Positions 36,382 to 44,862 of a stretch of DNA of 64,000 bases are shown here, one piece after another. The notes beneath the pieces are model-generated. The model searched no databases and was not told the DNA's origin. It was given only the letters and a program-made list of their open reading frames with translations. The translations under genes were made by a program, and so were the position numbers. Position 1 is the stretch's first letter. The number at the start of each line of letters is the position of its first letter. This DNA comes from Thioalkalivibrio sulfidiphilus (GTDB lineage: Bacteria > Pseudomonadota > Gammaproteobacteria > Ectothiorhodospirales > Ectothiorhodospiraceae), in NCBI RefSeq assembly GCF_000377945.1, contig NZ_KB898923.1, positions 1 to 64,000 of the forward strand. Direction: 5' to 3'.

Positions 36382-36813
36382 TCAGCCCTCCACGGAGATG
36401 CGCCGGGGCTGCACGGTTTCCTGCTTGGGAATGCGCACCTCCAGCACACCGTTGACGCTCTTGGCGCTGATCTTCTCCGCATCCGCGGTGTCCGGCAGGG
36501 TGAAGCGGCGGTAGAAGGTGCCGCGTACCCGCTCCACGCGCTTGTAGTTCTCGCGCTCTTCCTTGGTCTCGGACTTGCGCTCGCCGCGGATGGTGAGCAC
36601 GCCGTTCTCCATGTTCACCTCGATGTCCTTCGGGTCCACGCCGGGGATGTCCGCGTGGATCACGTAGGCATCCTTGTCCTCGCGGATGTCCACCGCCGGG
36701 GTCCAGTCGCTGGTGGCGGCGGACTCGCCCGCCTCGGCGCCCGGGTACAGGCGATCCAGTTCGCGGGTCAGCTGGTTGAGCAGGCTCCAGGGTTCGTAAC
36801 GCATCATTGCCAT
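36382..36813 (-). CDS. small heat-shock protein Hsp20
   Basis: 143 residues from ATG 36813 behind a strong AGGAGG. The alpha-crystallin domain (DWTPAVDIREDKDAYVIHAD to EKISAKSVNGVLEVRIPKQE) is complete, and the C-terminal I-x-I/V-like tail is VQPRRISVEG. These holdases bind unfolding proteins for DnaK/DnaJ. A textbook sigma32 promoter lies about 75 bases upstream. It is first in a heat-shock pair with cbpA. Confidence 0.95.
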   Translation of the reverse strand: MAMMRYEPWSLLNQLTRELDRLYPGAEAGESAATSDWTPAVDIREDKDAYVIHADIPGVDPKDIEVNMENGVLTIRGERKSETKEERENYKRVERVRGTFYRRFTLPDTADAEKISAKSVNGVLEVRIPKQETVQPRRISVEG

Positions 36814-36891
36814 GATATGACCTCCTATACGTCCGGGCCGCCACGGCGACACCGGGGGTTGTTCATCAGTGGTTCGCTGTTGTTCTCGACG

Positions 36892-36917
36892 ATGGGGTCG
36901 GGCGAGAAGATTTCAAG
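36892..36917 (-). promoter_or_regulatory. sigma32 heat-shock promoter of hsp20
   Basis: The minus strand reads CTTGAAA (36911-36917), 13 bases, CCCCAT (36892-36897). Both hexamers and the spacing match the RpoH consensus exactly. The transcript would have a leader of about 70 bases. Confidence 0.88.
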
Positions 36918-37038
36918 CGCGTCGCACGCTCGAAAGATAGGACCGCGGGGACAGGTCGTCCTTGATCCAGATCAGTCTTTATAGACCAGCGCTGGAGAGG
37001 CGGGGGGATGATGCGCGGGGACGGCGAACAACAGCCTG

Positions 37039-37257
37039 CTAGAGTCGCTCCAGGCGCAGGAGCTTGTGGTTCTCGTCGGTGACCAGGCAGAAACTGCCGC
37101 TGATGCCCGTGGGCGTCACGTGACCGCGCAACGCCGAGGCGGGGAAGCGCACGCCGCGACCCTCGCGGTCCACGACGCGCACCGCCGTCGCTGCGCCCTG
37201 GTAGTAACGCAGGTATTCATCGCGGCTGATCTTCAGGTCGAAGTAGTAGCGGGGCAC
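37039..37257 (-). CDS. DUF2835 protein
   Basis: 72 residues: YYFDLKISRDEYLRYYQGAA, then GVRFPASALRGHVTPTGISG. This is the compact beta-sheet DUF2835 family of gammaproteobacteria, function unknown. It starts 3 bases after yicC ends and is surely co-transcribed with it. Confidence 0.9.
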   Translation of the reverse strand: MPRYYFDLKISRDEYLRYYQGAATAVRVVDREGRGVRFPASALRGHVTPTGISGSFCLVTDENHKLLRLERL

Positions 37258-37260
37258 GGC

Positions 37261-38127
37261 TCACTCCACGTTCTGCACCTGCTCGCGCATCTGCTCGATG
37301 AGCACCTTCAGTTCCACCGCCGCCTTGGTGGTCTCCATGTCGCTGGACTTGGAGCCCAGGGTGTTGGCCTCGCGGTTGAACTCCTGCATGAGGAAGTCCA
37401 GACGCCGGCCCACCGGCTCGTCGCGCTCGAGGATCAGGGCCACTTCTTTCAGGTGTCCGTCCAGACGGTCCAGCTCCTCGTCCACGTCCAGGCGCTGGGC
37501 CTGCAGGGCCAGCTCCTGCTCCAGGCGGCCCGGCTCCATGTCCACGCCCAGGTCGGCGATGCGCGCGCGCCATTTCTCGCGCAGGGCCTCCACCACCTTT
37601 GGCCGGCGCTCGCGCACCTGGGCCACCAGTTCCGAGATCGCCTTGCAGCGGGTCTCCAGGGTCTCGCGCAGGCGAGCCCCTTCCCGGGCCCGAGTGGCGG
37701 CCAGTTCGTCCAGGGCGGCATCCAGCAGCGTCATGGCCTCGCCGTGCAGGGACTCCAGATCCGGGGCCGGTTCGCGCACCACCCCCGGCCAGCGCAGGAT
37801 CTCCAGGGCCGTGATGCGTGCCGGGTTCATGACCCAGTGCTCCACCTGCCCGCACACCTCGATGAGCCTTTTCGCCAGGGGTTCGTTCACCTCCAGCCCC
37901 GCCTCGCCGCCGGCGGGTGCCTGGTGACGCAGGGACACCTCCACCTTGCCCCGCCCCAGCCGGGCCTGCACCCGCTCGCGCACCGCGTTCTCCAGGGCCC
38001 GGAAGGCCTCCGGCAGCCGCAGGCTCACCTCCAGGTAACGGTGATTCACGCTCTTCATCTCCCATGCAAGGGTGCCGTTGGGGGTTTCCGCTTCGGCGCG
38101 GGAGAAGCCGGTCATGCTATGAATCAT
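37261..38127 (-). CDS. yicC: YicC-family endoribonuclease
   Basis: 288 residues from ATG 38127 (MIHSMTGFSRAEAETPNGTL). It has the conserved N-terminus, VKSVNHRYLEV-like block and C-terminal DUF1732 (EVALILERDEPVGRRLDFLM, QEFNREANTLGSKSSD). YicC cuts RNA and takes part in sRNA turnover. It is divergent from rph across a repeat, a gene pairing (yicC/rph) that is conserved in many proteobacteria. An upstream frame extension into the repeat is rejected. Confidence 0.96.
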   Translation of the reverse strand: MIHSMTGFSRAEAETPNGTLAWEMKSVNHRYLEVSLRLPEAFRALENAVRERVQARLGRGKVEVSLRHQAPAGGEAGLEVNEPLAKRLIEVCGQVEHWVMNPARITALEILRWPGVVREPAPDLESLHGEAMTLLDAALDELAATRAREGARLRETLETRCKAISELVAQVRERRPKVVEALREKWRARIADLGVDMEPGRLEQELALQAQRLDVDEELDRLDGHLKEVALILERDEPVGRRLDFLMQEFNREANTLGSKSSDMETTKAAVELKVLIEQMREQVQNVE

Positions 38128-38142
38128 GGAGAGATCCTTCGG

Positions 38143-38240
38143 ACAAGTGGCAAGTGGCAAGTGGCAAGTGGCAAGTATAAAGCCCCAGACAACCACGCAA
38201 GGGGTTTCCCTTGCCACTTGAGACTAGCCACTTGCCACTT
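38143..38240. repeat. GTGGCAAG palindrome between yicC and rph
   Basis: Four consecutive AAGTGGC words on the left and CCTTGCCACTTGAGACTAG plus further words on the right. It ends five bases before TATAAT (38245-38250), the likely -10 of rph, so the repeat sits in the promoter region. Confidence 0.8.
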
Positions 38241-38281
38241 AGGCTATAATCCGCCCCCCGCACGCCCCCAAGGAGTTACCC

Positions 38282-39001
38282 ATGCGACCCAGTGGCCGCC
38301 AGCCCGACCAACTGCGCGAAATCCGCTTCACCCGCCGGTTCACCAAGCACGCCGAAGGCTCGGTGCTGGTGGAGTTCGGCGATACCCGGGTGCTGTGCAC
38401 CGCCAGCGTGGATGACCGCACGCCGCCCTGGCTGCGCAACAAGGGCAGCGGCTGGGTGACCGCCGAATACGGCATGCTGCCCCGCTCCACCCACGAGCGC
38501 ATGGCCCGCGAGGCCGCCCGCGGCAAGCAGGGCGGGCGCACCCAGGAGATCCAGCGCCTGATCGGCCGCTCCCTGCGCGCCGCCGTGGACCTTGAAGGCC
38601 TGGGCGAACGCCAGATCACCGTCGACTGCGACGTGCTGCAGGCCGATGGCGGCACGCGCACCGCCTCCATCAGCGGCGGCTACGTGGCCCTGCACGACGC
38701 CATCACCCACCTGATGAAACAGGGCAAGCTCAAGCGCAACCCCCTGTTCGGCGCCGTCGCGTCGGTGTCCGTGGGCATCTACCAGGGCGTGCCGGTGCTG
38801 GACCTGGACTACGCCGAGGATTCCAACGCAGAGACCGACATGAACGTGGTGATGAACGACGCCAACGCCTTCATCGAGGTGCAGGGCACCGCCGAGGGCC
38901 ACGCCTTCCGCATGGACGAACTCAACAGCATGCTGGCGCTGGCCCAGAGCGGCATCCAGGACATCATCGCCGCCCAGCGCGCGGCGCTGGAACAGGACTG
39001 A
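38282..39001 (+). CDS. rph: ribonuclease PH
   Basis: 239 residues behind [26 protein letters not shown], then [19 protein letters not shown] and the phosphate-binding [17 protein letters not shown] are all standard. RNase PH trims tRNA 3' ends with phosphate. A consensus TATAAT lies 32 bases upstream of the ATG. Length matches the family (238-240). Confidence 0.97.
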
Positions 39002-39017
39002 ACTGACTTGAACTGAA

Positions 39018-39200
39018 CTGAATGCCGCAGAGGCGCGGAGGCGAAGAAAGATCAAAGTTCATTGACAGGATGAACATGATTCACAGGATTTAAAGCACTT
39101 CTTTTGATGACTGATTTTTCATCATGTCAATCATGTTAATCCTGTCCGATCCTTTGATTTTCTCTGCGCCCCTGCGGCAAGTCACTGCAAAAGGCATACA
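39018..39200. repeat. nested palindromes: CGCAGAGGCGCGGAGGC enclosing GACAGGAT..ATTCACAGG
   Basis: Outer words CCGCAGAGGCGCGGAGGCG and TCTCTGCGCCCCTGCGGC pair across the gap. Inside, ATTGACAGGATGAACATGATT and AATCATGTTAATCCTGTCC pair with each other. The same nesting of the same two families occurs at 63625-63796. Confidence 0.82.
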
Positions 39201-39203
39201 ACC

Positions 39204-39794
39204 ATGAAGATCGTGCTGGCCACCGGTAACGCGGGCAAGGTGCGGGAGCTGTCGGAATTGCTCGCCGGCACCGGCATCACCATCCTGCCCCAGTCGGACT
39301 TCGGTGTGCCCGAGGCCGAGGAGAACGGGCTGAGCTTCGTCGAGAACGCCATCCTCAAGGCGCGCAACGCCGCCGCCCACACCGGCCTGCCCGCCATTGC
39401 CGACGACTCGGGCATCGAGGTGGACGCCCTCAACGGCGCCCCCGGCATCTACTCCGCCCGCTACGCCGGCCCCGGCGGCGACGCCGAGGCCAACAACCGC
39501 AAGCTGCTCAAGGCCCTGGAACACGTGGAGCCTTCCCAGCGCACGGCGCGGTTTCGCTGCGTGATGGTCTACCTGCGCCACGCCGACGACCCCTCGCCGG
39601 TGATCGCCGAGGGCAACTGGGAGGGCCGCATCGCCAGCGAGGCTCGGGGCCCGGGCGGCCACGGCTACGACCCCATCTTCGAGATCCCCGAACTGGAACT
39701 CACCGCCGCCGAGATCAGCCCGGCGGAAAAAAACCGCCGCAGCCATCGCGGGCAGGCGCTTCGGATCCTGCTGGAGCGGCTTCAGGGGCGCTGA
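39204..39794 (+). CDS. rdgB: dITP/XTP pyrophosphatase (RdgB/HAM1)
   Basis: 196 residues: [20 protein letters not shown] (SxNxxK-like base-binding loop), [32 protein letters not shown] and [11 protein letters not shown]. It removes non-canonical purine triphosphates from the nucleotide pool. It follows rph in the common gammaproteobacterial order rph-rdgB-hemW, here interrupted by repeats and the EF-hand gene. Confidence 0.97.
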   Translation: MKIVLATGNAGKVRELSELLAGTGITILPQSDFGVPEAEENGLSFVENAILKARNAAAHTGLPAIADDSGIEVDALNGAPGIYSARYAGPGGDAEANNRKLLKALEHVEPSQRTARFRCVMVYLRHADDPSPVIAEGNWEGRIASEARGPGGHGYDPIFEIPELELTAAEISPAEKNRRSHRGQALRILLERLQGR

Positions 39795-39804
39795 AAAGAC
39801 CAAA

Positions 39805-40012
39805 ACCGTTTCTCTCGCAGAGGCGCAGAGACGCGGGGAAAAGATGATTGAATGGGTTTTCTTGGCGTCTTTGCGGCTTTGCGAGAGATCTGGTTTTTTC
39901 CAACGAATCTGCTCAAACAAAAACCCGATCCTCTCACGGAGACACGGGGGCACGGGGTTTTTTCTACAAGATTTTCCCCGCGTCTCCGCGCCTCCGCGAG
40001 AGAACAGCCTTT
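39805..40012. repeat. CTCTCGCAGAGGCGCAGAG repeat cluster
   Basis: Four word blocks: TCTCTCGCAGAGGCGCAGAG near 39812, CTTTGCGGCTTTGCGAGAG near 39870, CTCTCACGGAGACACGGGGGC near 39932, and CGCGTCTCCGCGCCTCCGCG near 39978. They form two adjacent palindromes. No gene is present. Confidence 0.8.
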
Positions 40013-40029
40013 GACTTTACCCCGCCAGC

Positions 40030-41010
40030 TCAGGCCAGCGCCCGATACCCCAGCAGCACATCCACCGCCTGACCGGTGCTGCCGTCGGCGCGCTCGAAGC
40101 GGCCCACCTGGGCGATGAGGTCATCCTCGTTGAGCGCCTTCTCGGTGTTGACGTAGGCGAGATGGATGGCGCTCACGCCCGCGGTCTCCAGGGACTTCAG
40201 GTGCTGTGTGCCGTCGGCGTCCATGCGGAACAGGCGCAGCCGGTCGAACACCTCGTCACGGGCGTCGATGACGCCGTCGCCGTTGCTGTCGAAACGGGCC
40301 AGTTCGTCGAAGCCGTTGGCGGCACCGTGCTGGTCACCGAAGAGTTCACGCCCGTCGTCGATCACCCCGTTGCCGTTGCGGTCCAGGGCCAGGAACCAGG
40401 AATTGCCCGACACGAAGCTCACCTGCTCCTTGCGGCCATCGCCGGTGATGTCGAAGGCCACGCCCTCATCCACCCCGGTGGTCGTCACGCCCTCGCCGCC
40501 CAGGTCCAGCACCAGGGGGTCGGCCCGCTGGGGCTGGTCCTGGATGTTCAGGCTGACACTGAAACTCTCCTGGCGGAAGGCCTCGAAACGGATGCGGAAC
40601 TCGCCGGTGACGGCATTGCCCTCCACCTCCACGCTGATGAAGGTGGTGCGCTCGAAACGCATGTCCAGCTCCAGGCCCGCCGTACCCTGGACCGCAGCAC
40701 CCTGGGCCGGCGGAGCGGACTCGACCACGGGTTCGATATTGCCTGCCGCCTGCTTCGACGCCTCGGCCGGGGCCTTGTCGTCGTCACCGATGCGGAAGGT
40801 GCGCTTGATGATCTGGAAGTCCGTGTCCTGCTCCAGGCGCGCCTTGACCTCTTCCAGCACCCGCACCTGTTCCGCCTCGGGCGGCTCGGCGGGCACCCGT
40901 CCCGGCGGCACCGCCGGGACGGCCGGGGTGGCCCGCTGACCGGGACCGTTGGGCTGGGCGGGGATGGCCGGGGTGGCGCGCAGCGGCGCATTGGTAAGGG
41001 CGGCAAGCAT
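40030..41010 (-). CDS. calcium-binding EF-hand/VCBS-like protein
   Basis: 326 residues. A Pro/Ala-rich N-terminus (ATPAIPAQPNGPGQRATPAV) precedes a middle beta region (FERTTFISVEVEGNAVTGEF). Two EF-hand-like calcium loops then follow, DRNGNGVIDDGRELFGD (~215-231) and DSNGDGVIDARDE (~243-255). It has no signal peptide or membrane segment, yet such repeats are mostly found on surface or secreted proteins, so it may use a non-Sec route or act in the cytoplasm. Function unknown. It interrupts rdgB-hemW on the opposite strand. Confidence 0.75.
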   Translation of the reverse strand: MLAALTNAPLRATPAIPAQPNGPGQRATPAVPAVPPGRVPAEPPEAEQVRVLEEVKARLEQDTDFQIIKRTFRIGDDDKAPAEASKQAAGNIEPVVESAPPAQGAAVQGTAGLELDMRFERTTFISVEVEGNAVTGEFRIRFEAFRQESFSVSLNIQDQPQRADPLVLDLGGEGVTTTGVDEGVAFDITGDGRKEQVSFVSGNSWFLALDRNGNGVIDDGRELFGDQHGAANGFDELARFDSNGDGVIDARDEVFDRLRLFRMDADGTQHLKSLETAGVSAIHLAYVNTEKALNEDDLIAQVGRFERADGSTGQAVDVLLGYRALA

Positions 41011-41080
41011 GTTTCGGGTCCTGCGTAGGGGATACCTGAACCAGAATATCGGCCGACAACCGCAAACCTTGAATCCGAAC

Positions 41081-41150
41081 GTAGGTCGGCCTTCAGGCCG
41101 ACGAACCAGGCTCCGATGAACAGCGGCGTCGGCCTGAAGGCCGACCTGCG
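41081..41150. repeat. GTAGGTCGGCCTTCAGGCCGAC palindrome pair
   Basis: GGTCGGCCTTCAGGCCGAC (41083-41102) and GTCGGCCTGAAGGCCGACC (41128-41146) are inverted copies of each other, each itself palindromic. The word is widespread in gammaproteobacterial intergenic regions. Confidence 0.85.
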
Positions 41151-41165
41151 GGCCCTGTCAGAAGG

Positions 41166-41222
41166 GCTTTCAACTTCCCACTTCCCCATTCACACTTCGC
41201 ACTTCCATTCCCAACCTCCCCT
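41166..41222. repeat. AATTGGGAAGT-family half element
   Basis: CAACTTCCCACTTCCCC, CACACTTCGCACTTCC and further CTTCCC words. They match the right arms of the copies at 31398 and 42850; no clear left arm is present here. It lies just upstream of hemW. Confidence 0.6.
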
Positions 41223-41231
41223 TCCCGCCCC

Positions 41232-42395
41232 ATGCTCCTGCCCCCCCTGAGCCTCTACATCCACCTCCCCTGGTGCGTGCGCAAGTGCCCCTACTGCGAC
41301 TTCAACTCCCATGAGGCCCGGGAGGCGGTGCCCGAGGCGGCCTACGTGGATGCCCTGCTGGCGGACCTGGAATCTGAGCTGCCCCGGGTCTGGGGGCGGC
41401 GCCTGGAGTCGGTGTTCCTGGGGGGCGGCACGCCGAGCCTGTTCTCGCCGGAGGCCCTGGACCACTTGTTCTCGGCACTGCGTGCGCGCCTGCCCTGGCG
41501 GCCGGACATGGAGGTGACTCTGGAGGCGAACCCGGGCACCACGGACGCGGGCCGGTTCCGGGGTTACCGGGAGGCGGGGGTCAACCGGCTGTCCATCGGC
41601 GTGCAGAGCTTCGATGACGACCAGCTCAGGCAGCTGGGGCGCATCCACGGCGCCCGGGAGGCGCGGGCGGCCTTTGAGGCGGCCCGCTCGGCGGGCTTTG
41701 AGAACATCAACATCGACCTGATGTTCGGCCTGCCGGGGCAGACCGTGGCCGGCGCGCTCAAGGACCTCGCCGAGGGCCTGGCCCTGGGTCCGGAGCACCT
41801 GTCCTGGTACCAGCTCACCCTGGAGCCCAACACCCGCTTCGCCGCCCACCCCCCCGTGCTGCCCGAGGAGGACACCCTCTGGGACATGCACACGGCCGGT
41901 CAGGCGCATCTGGCCGAGGCCGGCTATACTCAGTACGAGGTCTCCGCCTACGCCCGCGCCGGCCGCCCCTGCCGCCACAACCTCAACTACTGGGAGTTCG
42001 GCGACTACCTGGGGATCGGCGCCGGGGCCCACGGCAAGATCTCGCTGCCGGCGGAAGGCCGCATCCTGCGGCGCTGGAAACACCGCCAGCCCCGGCAGTA
42101 CATGGAGACGGCCCGCTCGGGCGAGGCCGCCAGCGGCGAACACACCCTCACACGGGAGGAGACGGTGTTCGAATTCATGCTCAATGCCATGCGGCTCAAC
42201 CAGGGCGTGCCCCTGGCGCTGTTCACCGAGCGCACCGGGCTCTCCCCCGAGGCCCTGGAGCCCATGCGCGGCGAGGCCGTGGCACGGGGCCTGCTCACCG
42301 CTGACCCCGAACGCCTGGAACCCACCGAACTGGGCCGGCGTTTCCTCAACGACCTGCAGGCCCTGTTCCTGCCCGACGGCGATGCAGCCCCTTGA
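41232..42395 (+). CDS. hemW: radical SAM heme chaperone HemW
   Basis: 387 residues. SLYIHLPWCVRKCPYCDFNS has the radical-SAM CxxxCxxC; VFLGGGTPSLF, NPGTTDAGRF and the HemN C-terminal domain follow. It lacks the extra Cys of true coproporphyrinogen oxidase HemN and ends in the HemW style, so it is taken as the heme-handling chaperone. Its stop overlaps the start of the CPXCG gene by 14 bases. Confidence 0.93.
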   Translation: MLLPPLSLYIHLPWCVRKCPYCDFNSHEAREAVPEAAYVDALLADLESELPRVWGRRLESVFLGGGTPSLFSPEALDHLFSALRARLPWRPDMEVTLEANPGTTDAGRFRGYREAGVNRLSIGVQSFDDDQLRQLGRIHGAREARAAFEAARSAGFENINIDLMFGLPGQTVAGALKDLAEGLALGPEHLSWYQLTLEPNTRFAAHPPVLPEEDTLWDMHTAGQAHLAEAGYTQYEVSAYARAGRPCRHNLNYWEFGDYLGIGAGAHGKISLPAEGRILRRWKHRQPRQYMETARSGEAASGEHTLTREETVFEFMLNAMRLNQGVPLALFTERTGLSPEALEPMRGEAVARGLLTADPERLEPTELGRRFLNDLQALFLPDGDAAP

Positions 42396-42570
42396 GTTCG
42401 TCAGCCTGATCTGCCCCCACTGCGGCGCGGGCTTCGACACCGAGGTGGACCTCACCACCCTGCCCGCCAGCTACGTGGAAGACTGCCAGACCTGCTGCGC
42501 CCCCATCCTGATCACCGCCACCGTGGACGGCGGTGGCATCGCCATCCACGCCCGTCGCGAGAACGACTGA
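42382..42570 (+). CDS. CPXCG-motif cysteine-rich small protein
   Basis: 62 residues from ATG 42382. CPHCG near residue 11 and C-x2-C-C (DCQTCCAPI) near 35 form a zinc-ribbon pair. It belongs to the small CPXCG family often found near hemW or in gammaproteobacterial operons; function unknown. It overlaps hemW and is followed by rof 3 bases later. Confidence 0.85.
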   Translation: MQPLEFVSLICPHCGAGFDTEVDLTTLPASYVEDCQTCCAPILITATVDGGGIAIHARREND

Positions 42571-42573
42571 ACG

Positions 42574-42813
42574 ATGACGTCGGATTACACCCCGATCTCC
42601 TGCGAGCTCTACAGCGAATACGAACTGGCCATCATGCGTGGCCGGACCCTGAAGGTGAGATGGAAGGACCGCTACGGCATGGACCGGGTGGAGACCCTCA
42701 GGCCCACGGATCTGCGCACCCGCCGGCACGCGGAATTCATGATCGCCCGCAATCAGCTGGGACAGCGGCGGGTGTTGCGCCTGGATCGGATCGTTATGAA
42801 GGAAGAAATGTGA
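42574..42813 (+). CDS. rof: Rho-binding antiterminator (Rof/YaeO)
   Basis: 79 residues: YTPISCELYSEYELAIMRGR, VRWKDRYGMDRVETLRPTDL and TRRHAEFM match Rof. Rof binds Rho and blocks transcription termination. It is the last gene of hemW-CPXCG-rof. Its TGA stop touches the start of the AATTGGGAAGT repeat. Confidence 0.88.
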   Translation: MTSDYTPISCELYSEYELAIMRGRTLKVRWKDRYGMDRVETLRPTDLRTRRHAEFMIARNQLGQRRVLRLDRIVMKEEM

Positions 42814-42890
42814 ATTGGGAAGTACGAATGAAAAGCCCTTAACTTCGCGCTTCGCAGTTCACACTTCCTACTTCCCAATTCCTACTTCGC
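42812..42890. repeat. AATTGGGAAGT palindrome overlapping rof and rimO ends
   Basis: Left arm TGAATTGGGAAGTACGAA; right arm TTCGCAGTTCACACTTCCTA and CTTCCCAATTCCTACTTCGC. The right arm lies inside the end of rimO and encodes its last residues and stop. Confidence 0.85.
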
Positions 42891-44226
42891 CCTTCCGCTT
42901 GCCGAACAGGTCGTGTTCTGACGCCGCCGTGATCTCCACGTCCACGAACTGTCCGGCCTCGAGCCCCTCGCCGTCCTCGATCACCACCACGCCGTCGATC
43001 TCCGGCGCATCGGCGCTGGAACGGGCGATGATCGCACCGTCCTCGTCCTCGCCGTCCACCAGCACCGTGAGCGTCCGGCCCACCTTGGACTGGAGCCGGT
43101 CGGCGCTGATGGCCGCCTGCACCTCCATGAAGCGCTCCAGGCGCTCGGCCTTCACCTCCTCCGGCACCGGGTCCGGCAGGGCGTTGGCGGCGGCGCCCTC
43201 CACCGGCGAGTAGGCGAAACAGCCCACCCGGTCCAGCTGCGCCTCCTTGATGAACGCCAGCAGTTCCTCGAATTCGTCCTCGGTCTCGCCGGGGAAGCCG
43301 ACGATGAAGGTGCTGCGCAGGGTGATGTCGGGGCAGATCTCGCGCCAGGCACGGATGCGCTCCAGGGCCTTCTCCGAGGCGGCGGGACGGCGCATGGCCT
43401 TGAGCACCCGGGGACTGCCGTGCTGCAGGGGCACGTCCAGGTAGGGCAGCAGCTTGCCCTCGGCCATGAGCGGGATGAGCTGGTCCACGTGGGGGTAGGG
43501 GTAGACATAGTGCAGGCGCACCCAGACCCCCAGGCTGCCCAGGGCCTCGGCCAGCTGCTGGATGTGAGTGCGCAGGGGCCGGCCCTGCCAGAAACCGGTG
43601 CGGTATTTCACGTCCACGCCGTAGGCGCTGGTGTCCTGGGAGACGATCAGCAGTTCCTTCACGCCGGCGGCCACCAGGTTCTCCGCCTCCTGCATCACCT
43701 CGCCCACCGGGCGGCTCACCAGGTCGCCCCGGAACTGGGGGATGATGCAGAAGGTACAGCGGTGATTGCAGCCCTCGGAGATCTTCAGGTAGGCGTAGTG
43801 GCGCGGGGTGAGCTTCACGCCGCCCAGGGGCACTAGGCTCTCGAAGGGGGCATGGGACGGGGGCAGGTGGCGGTGCACCTCGGCCATCACCGCCTCGTAG
43901 GCGTGGGGACCGGTGATGGCCAGCACCCCGGGGTGGGCGTCACGCACCTTGTCCGCCTCGGCGCCCAGGCAGCCGGTGACGATCACCCGGCCGTTCTCGG
44001 TGAGCGCCTCGCCGATGGCCTCCAGGGACTCCTCCACCGCCGCGTCGATGAAGCCGCAGGTGTTGACCACCACCAGGTCGGCGTCCTCGTAGCTGGGCGA
44101 GATCCCGTAGCCCTCGGCCCGCAACTGGGTGAGGATGCGCTCGGAATCCACCAGGGCCTTGGGGCAGCCCAGGCTGACGAAACCCACGCGCCCGCCGCAA
44201 GCCACCTGTTCAGACGATTTGCTCAT
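42868..44226 (-). CDS. rimO: ribosomal protein S12 methylthiotransferase RimO
   Basis: 452 residues. The N-terminal UPF0004 domain ([18 protein letters not shown]) and the radical SAM CxxxCxxC ([20 protein letters not shown]) are followed by a TRAM domain. RimO methylthiolates Asp89 of S12. The last six residues (EVGIGK) and the TAG stop are encoded by the AATTGGGAAGT repeat, so the native C-terminus was altered. It is convergent with rof. Confidence 0.96.
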   Translation of the reverse strand: MSKSSEQVACGGRVGFVSLGCPKALVDSERILTQLRAEGYGISPSYEDADLVVVNTCGFIDAAVEESLEAIGEALTENGRVIVTGCLGAEADKVRDAHPGVLAITGPHAYEAVMAEVHRHLPPSHAPFESLVPLGGVKLTPRHYAYLKISEGCNHRCTFCIIPQFRGDLVSRPVGEVMQEAENLVAAGVKELLIVSQDTSAYGVDVKYRTGFWQGRPLRTHIQQLAEALGSLGVWVRLHYVYPYPHVDQLIPLMAEGKLLPYLDVPLQHGSPRVLKAMRRPAASEKALERIRAWREICPDITLRSTFIVGFPGETEDEFEELLAFIKEAQLDRVGCFAYSPVEGAAANALPDPVPEEVKAERLERFMEVQAAISADRLQSKVGRTLTVLVDGEDEDGAIIARSSADAPEIDGVVVIEDGEGLEAGQFVDVEITAASEHDLFGKRKGEVGIGK

Positions 44227-44578
44227 GCACCGACCTCGACAAAATCCTGACGTTTATGCACATCAATGGGGCAGACAATTCGGCCGATGACCGGTTGATG
44301 AAAATGATGACAGCCCCCGCGCAGGGAATGCTAATAAAGCAAGCATTTCAGACACTTAAATAATTGGCTATTTTTTAACCGATCCAACAGCCCCCCTGAT
44401 CCGGCAAGCCCCGGGACCTGTTGACCCCATTTCTTCCACAAAGTTATCCACAGGTTTTGTGGAAAACCCCTGAAGCGCTTGGGGGACAAGCACTTACCCG
44501 GACAAGCTGCACGCGGGGGCATGACTCTGGGGCAGCGCAGCATAGTGCCCGGCACCGGTCCTGTGAAGCCCTGACCCC
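44227..44578. other. AT-rich stretch with DnaA boxes upstream of rpmE
   Basis: No supported gene. Unusually AT-rich for this genome at 44330-44385 (AATAAAGC, TTAAATAATTGGCTA, TTTTTTAACC). A consensus DnaA box TTATCCACA lies at 44444-44452, with related TTCCACA words at 44433-44439 and, on the other strand, TTTTCCACA at 44457-44465. Confidence 0.5.
44430..44467. promoter_or_regulatory. cluster of three DnaA-box-like sites
   Basis: TCTTCCACA, TTATCCACA (perfect) and, inverted, TTTTCCACA within 38 bases, next to an AT-rich segment. It may titrate or reactivate DnaA, or regulate the flanking genes; a full origin is unlikely (no dnaA, dnaN or gidA nearby). Confidence 0.5.
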
Positions 44579-44607
44579 TTGCCCCCGGGGTCCGGATTCA
44601 GTATATT
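44579..44607 (+). promoter_or_regulatory. sigma70 promoter of rpmE
   Basis: TTGCCC (44579-44584), 17 bases, TATATT (44602-44607). The leader to ATG 44650 is about 35 bases. Confidence 0.6.
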
Positions 44608-44649
44608 GCGCCTCTTTTCCTTGCCAGACATGGTTTTGAGGACGCTTCC

Positions 44650-44853
44650 ATGAAGCCCGATATTCATCCCGATTACCACGAAGTCGCCGTGACCTGCAGC
44701 TGCGGCAACAATTTCAAGACCCGCTCCACCTACCAGGGTTCGGAGCTCAACGTGGAAGTGTGCTCTGCCTGCCATCCGTTCTTCACCGGCAAGCAGAAGA
44801 TCATGGACACCGCCGGTCAGGTGGACAAGTTCCGTCGCCGCTACGGCATGTAA
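44650..44853 (+). CDS. rpmE: ribosomal protein bL31 (zinc form)
   Basis: 67 residues: [20 protein letters not shown], then [20 protein letters not shown]. Four metal ligands (CSC..., C..CH) mark the zinc-binding C+ form. It is part of the large subunit central protuberance. A strong terminator follows 34 bases after the stop. Confidence 0.97.
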   Translation: MKPDIHPDYHEVAVTCSCGNNFKTRSTYQGSELNVEVCSACHPFFTGKQKIMDTAGQVDKFRRRYGM

Positions 44854-44862
44854 TACCCGCTC

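Noticed and set aside
44330-44470. Chromosomal origin of replication
   Set aside because: Only three boxes and no dnaA, dnaN, gidA or similar neighbours. A smaller DnaA-binding site is more likely.
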